A stretch of 64,000 nt of DNA from the NCBI GenBank assembly GCA_965153455.1, contig OZ234496.1, forward strand, positions 10,563,863 to 10,627,862, read 5' to 3'. The first letter of the stretch is position 1; each line of letters begins with the position of its first letter. Below, in pieces: positions 33,401-45,915 of this stretch. Under the pieces are notes generated by a model. That model was not told where the DNA came from. It ran no database searches and saw only the letters and a program-made list of their open reading frames with translations. Made by a program: the position numbers and the translations under genes. This stretch comes from Sphagnum compactum (Eukaryota > Bryophyta > Sphagnopsida > Sphagnales).

Positions 33401-36400
33401 TCGTCCTTTGTAACCTTGTGAAATTGTTATGCATCATTTGACTCCAAGAAAAAAATGTCCTTATTTCTTCAAGAATAAGTCCCAAGCACAAGTTAAAGTT
33501 TTGACACACATAGTAGTCAATATTGGGGTTATGCCTAGGTTGATAACATACATTTCCAACACATTCAACTCAAACCCTTGCTTGGGATCTATACACATAT
33601 ATACATACACGTGGAGTAACATAATGGAACCTAAGCAAGTGGGAACACATGAACATATAGATGGATTAAACGAATTATCTATCCATGGAAGATGTTAGAT
33701 ATTCGTTAATGAACATTAATGTGATGACCTACACAATTTTGATGAAATTTTGTTTAATGTTTAGAAAAAAATTTAGAAAACACAATAGAAGATCTTGACA
33801 TTGTAAATGATAAGAAGTAGGCTAGCGAATTCCTAGTTCCTTAAAGTTGTGGGTTCAAACTAATGTTGGGTGGTTATTTTTTTGAATGTGTTAATGCCTT
33901 TAGCCTAAATAAAATTGTCATCGATATGCTCAACTTTAAATAAAAGTACCATATGTTTCTTTACACATGTAAAGGTATTGTTTAGTGATAAATGTCTTCA
34001 AATACACACAAACATGTAACACACAACACCCTTTCAACTCTTCTACCATTGCACAAAACTAAACATAAGGTTTCAAGACTTACTTCACGTAGAAGAAACT
34101 CATTGAGATATAACAAGGCCAAGAGAAGGAACCAACATTTCCCTCTCCCTTCCCATTATAATAAACAATGTTGTTATGAAATCATTCATGATGTTCAAGT
34201 ACAAAAACTAATTTAGGAACAAAACCTAGCCACATGTAAGGTTGTGCAACACATTTGCACATTTGCACATTTGCCATGTCTACATCCATTGTGGGGATGT
34301 AGTTTGGTGGGCTAGCAAAAACTACACAACAATTGGACAATTTGTAGTTGCACAATAGTAATGATTTGTAATTATTTTGACATCTTGTTCATTATTGCTG
34401 CAAAGTGATAGCTATAATTCACTTGCCATTGCCTAGTACATTTGCAACATGCATGACACCCAAAAAATATACATTAATGAACCTGGGTTCCCATGACCCT
34501 CATAAGTTTCACAACCCCAAATGCTTAGCCATTGGCACCTTCAACACTAGCTAACAACCTTGTCAAGCCAAGAGAAAACCCTAGCATAATAGACATACCT
34601 TCAATCTTTTCACATTAGCAACATCTAGTTAGGTGAGTGGTAGGAGCAACATGTTTGACAACATTGCCTCCCTTCTGCACCTTCCAACCAACAAATTTCA
34701 CCTTGAACACAACAAAACTACAAGATAAGAAGAGTTAGCCTTGCCACACTTCACCAACCACATGAAAACACTAATTTCTTCCCAAACTTCTATGACATTG
34801 CTTCAATCAATGCAAAACTTGTTACTCAACAACCCCCTTAGAACATCTAGACCCCTTGCATGTTGTAACCAACATAAAAGGATTATGCATGTTGACAAGT
34901 TTTGAAAGGATTTCATGTTCCAACACAACATTTAGTGCATTTAACCAAGGGTTACAACCCAATTGACAAACAACCTTATTATTTCCATCAATCCCTTATC
35001 AAGAAGCCCCTTTCCGATCAAGAACTTAAGACTTAATTTTCTAGGACATTTATTGTCCCACCTTCCAAATTTAAGTGATGTATTCATGTATGCTTTAAAT
35101 AATTTCCATTAATTAGTTTTAGTTTCCCCTCTATTGGCTTTACCCCTCTTTGACCTTGTGTCATCTTATAATGTGCCAATTGTTTAAACCTAGTGGAGGT
35201 GTTTACTTGTGATGAATGTTTTCTTTGACCTTAAGAAGGTTTTGAGTTTGAATTTCCATTTACCAACCTTTGTACCTATTATTAAATATTAAAACTTCTA
35301 GTGGTTGAAAATTGGACCCAATGGTTATGCTTATTACCACCCTAAGTATGAAGGTTGAAATGAAATGATACTTTTGAAGGTTTACTAAATAATAATTGAC
35401 TTGAAAACCAACTTGAGAATTGGTGTTTTTTATGATACTTGCTCAACATTGGTTCAAACTGAATGGCGAAAATTCAAAAATGTAATTTAAATATTTTTCA
35501 AATAAGACAAATGTTGATTGTGGAGAACATGAATTGCACAATGTGTAGAACTATGCTAAGTTCCATAAATGGGCTTCAAACAAAGCTTGTTACATGTTAT
35601 TTATTGTCTCCCCTTATCGATTGTATATGAAATAGATATGTATATTCTCTTTCCCTAGGAGACATTAAACACTCTCCATCAAGCTCTATCTAGCATATGA
35701 AGACATACGTTTGGAGCAGTGTGGTTCTATGTTATTCTACACAATCCCCCTTCTTAAAGTTTAAAACCTATTTGATAAAACATTTAATGATGTTTAAATG
35801 TTTGCTACATCTCCAACCAAGACTGGAATCAGGGACTTTAGAGAGATCACCAAATATACCCACCCTACTTTCTAGTTTTAGTAAAACAATGTTTTTACTC
35901 ATTTATTTTCATTTTTTGCAGAACAACATTTGACCGTGTAAAATAACCATGCAAGTGTCACATTGTTGCAATTGCCTGCTCTATGTGCCGAATAGAACTT
36001 GATGGGAAGGGGGGGCAGGGGGGGGTTTATATAGGATCTCACTCTCTCTCCATGTATGGTAGTAAAGTTTGGCAGGTTTACACCACATATCCTCCATATA
36101 AGATAATGTGAGTTGCCTATTGTTTCTAGATGTTGCCAGTTGGTCGGACAACAAACTTGGGGTTCAAGATAATGGTCTCTCAATACATTTAGTATATTAG
36201 AGTTATCCATATAGTCCTGCGGTTAAGGGGCCGAGGACGGTGAGTTTCGGCATAACAGGGCATCAAGCGCGTAGCATACCTGGAAATGAAAATTTTACAA
36301 AACGAAATAACTGGGACCCAGACTAGTTTTCCAAGCGATTTTGTGGTAAACTGAGTTTCATCCTGTCGTTGCTTTTTCCTGAGCGCCTCCACTCTTGCTA

Positions 36401-36685
36401 CATATATTTTCACTGCTACCTGTACAACTACTATAACTACTTTCAAACTCAGCATTTCATACTGAGAGCCATGATCCGTCCTCTGAGTGTCTTTTTTCCA
36501 AAGCCATGTCCTAAATGCGCTGACATATAAAAGCTATGTATATCCACTCCCTGGTTTTGTTTTGTTTTGTTTTTTTTAAAGCAATAGAGTTATCCGTAAA
36601 GTCACCCTGTCTTTGAGCCTGCTTTATCCCCTCTTTCAGTGGTACAAGGGAGCTGATCGGCTCAGTGGCTCACTGCAAAATTCCC

Positions 36686-36688
<3 letters not shown>
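30477..36688. other. AT-rich gene-free stretch
   Basis: I see only short chance ORFs. Around 35,030-35,160 there is LTR-like text (GGACATTTATTGTCCCACCTTCC region) with no identifiable partner in the window. Confidence 0.4.

Positions 36689-36723
<35 letters not shown>
36689..36723. repeat. (AC)n microsatellite
   Basis: About 17 uninterrupted AC units. Confidence 0.95.
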
Positions 36724-36724
<1 letters not shown>

Positions 36725-39700
36725 TTATATATATGCTGTATACCCAAACCGGCCATGATTTTAAGGATAACTTTATTCCCCCAAGAAAATAGGTTGGACC
36801 TAACCCCAATGCTGTGAGAAAAGTGGGTTAAAAAGCCTGTGGTGGCTGATTCTATCATTTCCTACCTACCTCCGCTGCTTACTTCATACCTACCTACCTA
36901 TGATCCTTTGTGCCACAGAACTTGCCCCCTAGGGCACATTCTACCACCTAGTTTGTGGCTAGGGCTCAGCCTACTGGCCTTGTCAGAATGACTGACTAGG
37001 ATGCAGATTGCGCATCAGGGGTGCTTTGTCTATTGCATAATGACCTCATAGACAGGTATTCCATTTTGCAAAACACCCTTGCGCAGGGTGGGTCCTTACA
37101 GTGGGGCCTTCTACCAGTAGTACTGGGGGAGAGGCCCTGGGGTAGTGGTCTGCTTAGATTATCCCTAGTTTTCAAAAACCTGCTGCTGTCACACCTCCCT
37201 CTCTCCAAGCTCTTCAAAACATGAAAATGTGTGGACTGTAAGTTGGTGGCCCTTCCCTTGTGATTAGGAGAGAATCCACAAATCAACTATGCATCAATGG
37301 GACAAATTGTGGTAATGAAGGAAGAAATTAACCCTTAACATCATGTAAGCAATTTAATTGGTGGGTTTCTAAGAGCGAGCCCTCAGTTGATTGCTCAAGG
37401 GGGTTAGACAACCCCTACTAACTTTGTGGGTGTCAGTGTGGCACCTTGTTGGTATCATTCGTGTGGTTTTGCCATAGGGTTTGACTCATGTCTATCTTAT
37501 GTTTTGACTTTTATGCTTTTGTGTGAAGTTTAACATCAAGGTTCAAAAATATTTGCCATTTCCTTCTTGAAATGCTACCACTTTAGAATTGTCTTATGCT
37601 TTTTGTTCCTATGCATTGCAAGTACACATGGGCTTTGTAAAGCACTCAGAGAAAATTTGTCGTGTATGTGGAGGGCACCTTATATCCATCAATTTCCCAC
37701 CTAGAAATTGGGAGGGATATTATGCCTACTCCTGAAGAATGGGAAGCAAATTATGCCTACTTATAGGTGTAAGACCCCTCCCACTATTGAGGAGTAAGCA
37801 TAAGAACCCTCCCGTCCATATGCCTTGTCATTTACATAGGTTTGGTTTATGATAAATTTTGCCTCGTGCTTTATAAAAGGTAAAGCCTATGGGTGGGGGA
37901 CATTCCCAAAATGCAAGGTTGGACTTGGCTATCGCCTCATCCTAGGCCCCTTATTTTGAGAATGTACCCCATCCTAAGGCTTTACCCTACACAAAATCAA
38001 CTTTCACTGCCTTAAGGGGGGTTGCTTACAACTTAGTCTTGCCCACTTTGATTTAGGATTATGCAACCCAGCACTCGGCAGTGCACCATCCATTGGAAAC
38101 CCGTTATGTGTAGGGTAATGCCCTGGCAGCAGGGCAATACATGGCTTAATGATCATGGCAGGCTAGTATTGTGGGAAGTGAAGCATCACATGGATGAACC
38201 TCAACTGAATTACCAAGGTGGAACCTTGGCAACTGATTGTGTAACCCCTCCTATTTCTAGGTCACACTACCTAGATAACAACCTATGTAAGTGGGTTGTA
38301 GGTAAGTAGGTAGGAAGATATACATACAAGGTTGTTGTGTAAGTAAGGCACTTGGTGGCTACTAGGCAGGTAGATAATAGATACATGTGATTCGTTAGTA
38401 CATACCTAACCACTGTGGTTAGCTTTGGTGACTAGTGCATAAAAGTATCCACATACCAGCCATCCTGCATGGTGTGCTAGGAGTGCTGGTTCACTCCAGC
38501 CATTAATTTAGCACTCAAAACTTTAGCATGGCTTGGTGAAATTGTATTGTAGAGCCCATTCCACAGTCTGATTGTTCCATTCAAACAGTTATTTCTGGAA
38601 ATGAAATGGATTTAGGGTTTAAGGTGGGTTTAGGGTTTAGGGTTCAATTTGTTGAGATGAAATTTGAGATGAAATTTATTGTGACACTCAATTTGGGATG
38701 GGTAGTGATAATGCAATACCGATGATGAACCCTGGGGTATGAAATGGGTAGCATCATTTTGAGGTGAGAGAGAGCAGCCATGGGTAATCCCCATTTTGAG
38801 GTGAGAGAGTGCTGTCATTGGTAATCCCCATTTTGAGAGGGTGGTTGGCCATTTCCTTCACATTTGCTGGAGTAAAATTGGCTAATTGCACAAAGGCTGA
38901 GGTGTGCAAGGTTCAAGTGAACCATTAACTATGGGGCACTCAATGCACCCTTCCTACCCTTCTTGGTTGCTTAGTTAGTTCTTTGACTCTTTCACACACA
39001 AACCAAAAAAAAAACCTTTTGATGGAAGTGATGTTCAAACTTCAAACAACTCAAATGGGTCCATTTGCAAGGCTGGTTGTCAGAAGCTGCAACCGTAGTG
39101 TCTCTTTCTTTAACAAGGTTTAGTTCATTGGATTTCCAAAATCCAAAGACAAAAGCTGCTACATACCACACTTGTGTCTACTGCTGACTGGCATCTTAAA
39201 GTTATGAACACCGCAATGGGAGGATTTCTTGGGCAAGAAGGGACTAGGGGGGGGTGAGGAGATTGAGCCCGTTCAATTGTCAATAAAAAAATAAAAGCCA
39301 GATGGAAACCAGATGAATGTTATTGGAACAAGTCTTTGTGAAGCCCAAAACTGATGATTATTGAAAGTTTTCATGCATCCAACTCCCGCTCAAATCCATC
39401 TGCAACATAGAAATCAATCAAAGTCAGTTGACAGATAAATTGAAAAAGATTATTCCCATTCATGTATGTACAAGGTTTGCAGGTGCTTCATGCTTACCTC
39501 TTCCCCCAGTCAAGTACTTGTTTCTCTTGTTTCTGTCTAGATATATGCACATTTTGTCCACAAGGACAGCGGATTTATTAAGGTTACATAGATTGGCACA
39601 AAATGGGTGCTGATGGGCAAACACACCATGATCTATAGTGGACAAGTTTATGGGTGTTCTTTCTCTTCTCACCACGATCTAATGCTTTAGTACCTTTGCC

Positions 39701-40907
39701 ACTGCCGAATAATTAATAAAATTTTAAATCTTAACTTAGGCACTTGGTTTTTTAATTCTGAAATTTTTCGGAAAATAATAATTATATTAAATAATAAACA
39801 AAGGTTTCTCAACTTAATGGAAGAGCCTTGTGTGTCTAAACTGCTTCAGTTTAAAAACAGTGTCCTTGCAGGTATGTGGTTCAAACTTGACCGTGAAAGT
39901 TTTAATTTTAATAAAATTTCGGCACTAATATTAAATTAAATTTCAAAAGTTTGGTAAAACAAGAAAATAATTTAATTTCTGTCAAAATGGTTAAGGTATT
40001 ACGGTATAACAATAACTTGTGACATTTGTCCGCCCTCTCTTTATCGCCATCCATCTGCCTTCTAGCAGTTTCCATCCATCCGACAAAGAGATGCTACAGA
40101 AATCTAAAGAAAAGATAAAGAAATGTTGGGTCTTTATGCCAAGAAACTCCCTCAAAGTGTGAGCGTTCCTAAAATAATTGCTCCTTGGCTCTGCCTCGAG
40201 CAAGTGAGTGAGAATGCCCCATTTCTGGGGCACTACCCTATATATAGGTAGATCTCAAGGTGTAAAAGGGGAGGGTTCTTTCACCTACTCCTTAAAAGTA
40301 AGAGGATCTTGAGTGTGTGTAATGTCCCTCCCACTCTTAATGAGTAGGTGTAATATTAATAAATATAAGGTTCCCTCTAAATATACTTAGGAAATTCCTC
40401 CACGTGCGAGAGTAACGTAAGGTGCCCTCCAAAAAATAATAGTAGGAAATTTCTGTGACTGCCTTACAGTTAAAATGTGACTAATTTGAAAATAAGGCAC
40501 TAACTTATTTACACTAGTTGAGATGTTTGTGGTTTTCAGGAGTGTTGGAAATGATTTTGTTATCCTAATGGCAAGTTTGTTCAGAAAGGGAGGAAAGGGG
40601 AGAGAAATAATCCACCAAGTATAAGTGAAGGTTGATGAGGACAATGAAGCAGCACCCACCAGCATACAATGAAGGATAGACAGTAAGTGGTCAGGAAACA
40701 GTTTTCTGTTGGATTTCCATTCCCTATCTAACCATAGTAGTTGGCTTGGTTGTTTTTTTTAATCTACTTATTAACAAATTGAGTGAACCAACACCCATGA
40801 ATGCACCAGTTGTGGATGAGGTCGTTTTGACCATTTGGGATGAACCCAAATCATTTAACCTAAACCAAACCAAACCTTGAGATGAATTTTAAATAAATTT
40901 TTTTTCA
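36724..40907. other. Intergenic, no gene recognised
   Basis: Several short ORFs on both strands lack family features. Contains scattered GTAGGTAGGTA-type words and short dispersed repeats, such as CCCTCCCACT-containing blocks near 37,770 and 40,330. A telomere-like run lies at 38,610-38,645. Confidence 0.4.
38609..38645. repeat. Short interstitial TTTAGGG (plant telomere-type) repeat
   Basis: TTTAGGGTTT, then GGTTTAGGGTTTAGGGTT: about three to four units, partly degenerate. Confidence 0.7.
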
Positions 40908-40919
40908 CTAACCCAACTT

Positions 40920-41370
40920 TCTCTTAGATTTCAAAACCTCCCCAACCCCCCACCCCTCTCCCCCTTTTTTCCATCCTCTTCTTTCATCTTCTCCTCCTCC
41001 TTTGTTGTTTCTTTCTTCTTCTCTTTCACCATCATTTTCTTCTCTTCCATCGTCTTCTCCTCCTCCTCCTTTGTTTCTTTCTTCTCTTCCACCATCATCT
41101 TCTTCTTTTCCATTGTCTCCTCCTCCTCCTTTGTTTCTTTCTTCTTCTCTTCCACCATCATCTTCTTCTCTTCCATCGTCTTCTCCTCCTCCTTCTTTGT
41201 TTCTTTCTTCTTCTTTTCCATTGTCTCCTCCTCCTCCTTCTTTGTTTCCTTCTTTCTTCTCTTCCACCATCATCTTCTTCTCTTCCATTGTCTTCTCCTC
41301 TTCCTTCTTTGTTTCTTTCTTCTTCTTCTCTTCCACCATCATCTTCTTCTCTTTCACTGCAGTTGTTCTG
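40920..41370. repeat. Polypyrimidine minisatellite (CTT/CTC-rich on plus strand)
   Basis: About 450 bp of almost pure pyrimidine on the plus strand, built from repeated TTCTTCTCTTCCA(C/T)CATCATC and CTCCTCCTCCTTTGTTTC units. It gives Ser/Pro-rich text on the plus strand and Glu/Lys-rich text on the minus strand. Overlapping long ORFs on both strands are composition artefacts. Mirror-symmetric polypurine/polypyrimidine DNA of this length can form triplex structures; that is inference. Confidence 0.85.
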
Positions 41371-44300
41371 AGTTTTTCATCATTTAAATAAAATTATTTA
41401 CATTACTATTGTATATTTTTTCTTCTTCTCTTTTATTGTTGCTATAGATTTTTTGAAATCATTTTTTTTGCTAGTTTAGGTTTTTGATCTCTTTTATTGT
41501 ACAACTTCTTCTTTATCATCTCCTTCTCTTTCTATTTTCCTTTTCCTTCTTTTTCACCACATCATTATGCTTGTTGCCATTGCTTGTTGCACCATCTCTT
41601 GGTTATGCACATCATGCTAAGTATACCTTTGCTTTTCCTTGTCTTTTTTGTTTTGTTTTGGTTTGTGAAATAAGAGCAGAAACAAAAAGAAAAAGAGAAG
41701 GAGAAAAAGGCAAAAGAATAAAAAAGAAGTAAATGAAAGAAAGAAGGTGAAAAGAAAAAAAGTTAGAAGAAGACATAAATTGTTTTGGTTTTTTCTTGTT
41801 TTTTTCTATTCTTTAAATTCTAGAAAAATAAGTCTACTTTTTCTTTTATTCTTTTTTTAAAAAAGTTATTTTCCTCTTCTTTGCTTGTTTATTTTTTTTC
41901 AAAAAAAATAATTCTATTTTTTGTGTCCTTTTCATTGCTTTGTTTTTTTCTTTTTTTCTCCCCTTAAAAATAAGAAGAATTTTTGGGTTTTTTGCATTGT
42001 TCTTCCAAAATTTTATGTTGTTTTAAATGTTAGAAAACAATTTCATTTCTTTTTCATGTTTGTCCTAAAGATTTTTCTCCCCTTACTTTTCCATTTTGGC
42101 TGGTCTTTAAAATTCCAGAAGACTAAGTTTTTTTTTAATAATTTACTATTTGTCCATAATTTTTTTCCCAATGTTTTCTATTTTTTTTTACTAGAAATAA
42201 GTCCAATAGACAATATGTGTTCATACCCAAGTAATTCCTTTTGAGTATGGTTTACATTTTTCAGACTTGTATATTAATGTGTATCATGTGTTTGATGCAA
42301 AATTTGAATAAATATAAAATATTAATTTGTAACCAATGCCATTCAACTTCAATTGTATCACCATAAACTTTAACACTAAATTGGTTACAACAACAAAAAT
42401 TTATCGATGAACACATGGCACATGGTGATTAATGGAAATAATTTTAGAAAGGGGTCTTTTGAGATTAACATATATATGTTACTTGGGTTTCTTTGGCATA
42501 AATAATGACATAAAGTTCATGTTTTACATTTTGAACATTTAAAAAAATAATAATAATTATGATATTTGCATCGATACATACAAGTTTTATCTTGTTATAA
42601 TTGTAACCTCACACTTGTATTATGTTTGCATGCCTTGAATGTGAGCATTGCATTAATACTTTGTTAAAACATTTCATAAAAATATGAATTGGAAATAACA
42701 AAAACAAAGGTTTAGTCACAAACAAATATAATGTAAGTAGATAGGGTGTTGGTAGGTAAGGCCAAGATGTAGGCAAATAATATAGCTAGGGAATTAGGGT
42801 AACTATGTTGGAAGAAAATATGGTCAAGGTTGGGAAAAAAGCACCCATTTTTTTAAAAAAAACTTTTTAAAAAAAAGGGTCAAAGGTCAGCAGCCAAAAA
42901 AAGTTGATTGTGGTGCAATGTTGGTTAACACATGGTCAGGAACTGGATGAAAAAACTCATCCTATGGACAGAACGACCAACTGGTGCACTGGTGGGTGCT
43001 GGTTCACTCTGGCCCATACTAACTGCCCACAAGCAGGTTGTGCGTAGGTAAGTAATAAAAACTCCCCTTACCTGTGTATAAACCATCTACTTACCTAGTA
43101 ATTACCTATTTTCCTACCTATCTACCAATATATGAGACCTATTGCCTACAGAATTAGTTACTAAGGTGAAACCAAATATCAATTCAGTTGAGTTTCATCC
43201 TAAACTGAGTAATAAGAGGCATCCAGTGGATAGTGTGCTGGTGGGTGCTGGTTCACTGTGACCAAGGTTGATCACTCAAAAGGTTGTAAACCCTGGTTCC
43301 AATGGGGTACATTAAACCACATTGGTATCTCAAAATAAGTTCATGGGTAATAATGAAAAAAAAATCGCACACATATTTTTTTGAACCAAGAGGATTTTCA
43401 TTTTAAAAAGTCATCCATGTGTTAAAATTTGACATTTACTTGAAAAAAAAATTCATCCCTGTTGTCAATTACATTCCCCCTGGGCACCACAATTGACACT
43501 TGCCAAGTTCCCTGGGGGTGTATAAGGTCTTGCTCTTGATAATAATAATAGTATGGGAACTTTCCATTTTTATTTCTTAAGGGTCAAGGGGAATTGCTTT
43601 GAGTTCATATTTTAAATTTATTTTAAATTGTCAAGCATACATACTGTAGGATAGGGTCAGGTTTGGCATGTTAAAAACTAGTGATTAATTAATTAATTAA
43701 TTAGAGAAGTCACTCCTTTTTCCAAAAAAAATTTCCTAATGGAAACTTAAAATTTTAGTGAAGTTCATTTGAGCTATGTAAACTAAATATTCAAAATTTT
43801 TGTATATCTTGTGTTGACTCGTATATTAAAACTTATGTACTAATTTCTCCCTAGCTATGACATTCCTTGTAAAACAATTTGTCAAATTCAAATAAATCAA
43901 TAGAGTTTCAGTAAAAGAATATATATATATACATACTATTACCTCAGGTCCTTATCTGGCAAAGATGGGTCCAAGGCTATTGTCTGAATTCATACAAGTG
44001 TGCTTAGCTCTTTGATACCAGGACGCCTATCAATCTGTATACTAGGGTTTCAACATTTGAGCCTGAGACCTGCTCAAAACTCATTTCAACAACCAAATAT
44101 GTGTTCCGTGCAAAATAAGATGTTGTTGGGCATCTGGAGGCTGGAGCAGGCTGCAGCCAACACCCGCAGAACCTTGTAACTTACTATAGATTGGATCCCC
44201 TAGGACTTCAAGGGTTCTTGCATTTTTAAAGGAGATGGATCTTACAATGTTACATGAAACCCACAAAATTCCTTCCTGTGAAATTCACAAATTTCTAAAA

Positions 44301-45415
44301 TAGATAGTACAAAAATCACAAATTTCTGGGAAGTTTTCATCACTTTATTTTTATTTTAATTGATAAATTTCCAGTGTTATGTTTGTTATGTAATCAGAAA
44401 TAGAAGAGTACGACTCAATTGTTATGGACGATTTGCCATGTCTGAAAGCAGATTTTTATGGATGATCACCATCAATCAGCATCACAAAGATGGGAAAAAT
44501 AAAATAAAAATGGAAATAAAAAATGCACACACAACATTGCCAGCTTCATGTTCCAACAATTCCAAGAGCAGACTGGAATGCCCTCCACAGTTGTTGGGAT
44601 CAGGCGAGCCAACTGGGCAACTGTAAGCTGTGGGCAAATAAAGGTTGGGAGATGCAATGAATCTTTATGATGACTCAACAAAGACACTGACAAAGAGAAT
44701 CATAAAACCCAGAAAGAAACCAACATCAACCGTGCGATACAACAACCCACATATGAAAAAAACAAAACCAAAGTTACACCCGCATGTAGTAGCTATATAG
44801 AAAGAAAGAGAGAAAGAGACACACACACATATATATACATACGTACACCTAACAAACTTGCTCTTGTATTGGGAGTTGGGATGTTGGGACTCTTTTGTCA
44901 TGGACAATTGTTCAATATGATAAGCTAAGGAATTCTGAGTCAGGTGCCACACTTGGGGTTCAGAGGATCGATTCTGGTGATAAAACATGCCAAAATGTTG
45001 TTCAGAACAGAACTTTGGGAGTGCAGAACAGTCTACATTGGGGTGCTACTTACTAGACTACATTGGGTGCATCTTTCAATTTAGGTTGTCTCTTTTGGGG
45101 TCAGTTTTCATTGCCAGAAACATCCCTTTGATGACAAGATGTGCATTTGCAATGTACCAACAGTTTCTCTTAGTCAGCAACAGCTTTTGAACCAGTAACA
45201 ACACTAGGGACCTGGCCAAAAATTTGGAGGTGAGTTGGAATAGGAGAATGGCCCTACTACCCTGCCTTGAGAACCTTTCAGGATTTAAGGTACCCATTGT
45301 GAGGCTGGTCGGTTGAGTGGAAGGTATAAAAAATCGTGCAAGGGTTTGAAAAAGAGTATCCCCTTCTCTTACTTTAAAAGCCTATCAAATTATGTTCACA
45401 CCTCAACTGGGACTT
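41371..45415. other. AT-rich intergenic stretch
   Basis: T-rich and A-rich low-complexity runs from 41.4 to 42.2 kb, then unremarkable sequence. Related phrases GTGCTGGTTCACTC/G occur near 42,995, 43,240 and also 38,480, marking a dispersed repeat. No gene supported. Confidence 0.4.
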
Positions 45416-45419
45416 CAAA

Positions 45420-45915
45420 ATATGTAAGACCCCCTATACAACCTCACTGCACTGGGACCTTACAAATTTTGCAAGGACCTATACAGCCTCACTCGGCAGG
45501 GACCTCACAAAATTTGTAAGGTCTTGTATGGCCTCACTGGGCTGGGACCTAACAAAATTTGTAAGGTCCTTCACAGCCTAGTTGGGCTGTTGTGACCTTA
45601 CAAATTTTGTAAGACCCTGTACAGCCTAGCTGGGCTCTTGTGGCCTTACAAATTTCATAAGACCCTGTGCAGCCTAGCTTGGCTGTTGTGGCCTTACAAA
45701 TTTTGTAAGACCCTGTATAGCCTAGCTGGGCTGTTGTGGCCTTACAAATTTTGTAAGACCCTGTATAGCCTAGTTGGGCTGTTGTGGCCTTACAAATTCG
45801 TAAGACCCTGTACCTGTAGCCTAGGTGTGCTAGGACCTTACAGAGTTTTGTAAGGCCCTGTACACCCCAGCTGGACTGGGACCTTGCAAAATTTGTAAGA
45901 CCCTGTAAAACCTAG
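45420..45915. repeat. 48-bp minisatellite with palindromic TTACAAATTTTGTAA core
   Basis: About nine to ten units of roughly 48 bp. The best-preserved ones (45,590-45,790) read TGTGGCCTTACAAATTTTGT followed by AAGACCCTGTATAGCCTAGC. Each unit contains the near-perfect palindrome TTACAAATTTTGTAA. Because 48 is a multiple of three, a spurious 16-residue protein repeat (LLWPYKFCKTLYSLAG) appears; I do not call it a gene. Confidence 0.9.

Noticed and set aside
36996-37286. 96-codon minus-strand ORF
   Set aside because: No family motif, and the opposite strand is equally open. Likely chance in a locally GC-richer repeat.
40908-41391. Long ORFs on both strands (Glu/Lys-rich and Ser/Pro-rich)
   Set aside because: Both come from the polypyrimidine minisatellite. 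The composition alone removes stops, and no domain is present.
44665-44988. 107-codon minus-strand ORF with hydrophobic segment
   Set aside because: Low-complexity ACAC/TATA-derived hydrophobic text; no homologous pattern or gene context.
45638-45853. Apparent protein with 16-residue repeats
   Set aside because: It mirrors the 48-bp minisatellite period; other frames are equally repetitive and no start context or neighbours support a gene.
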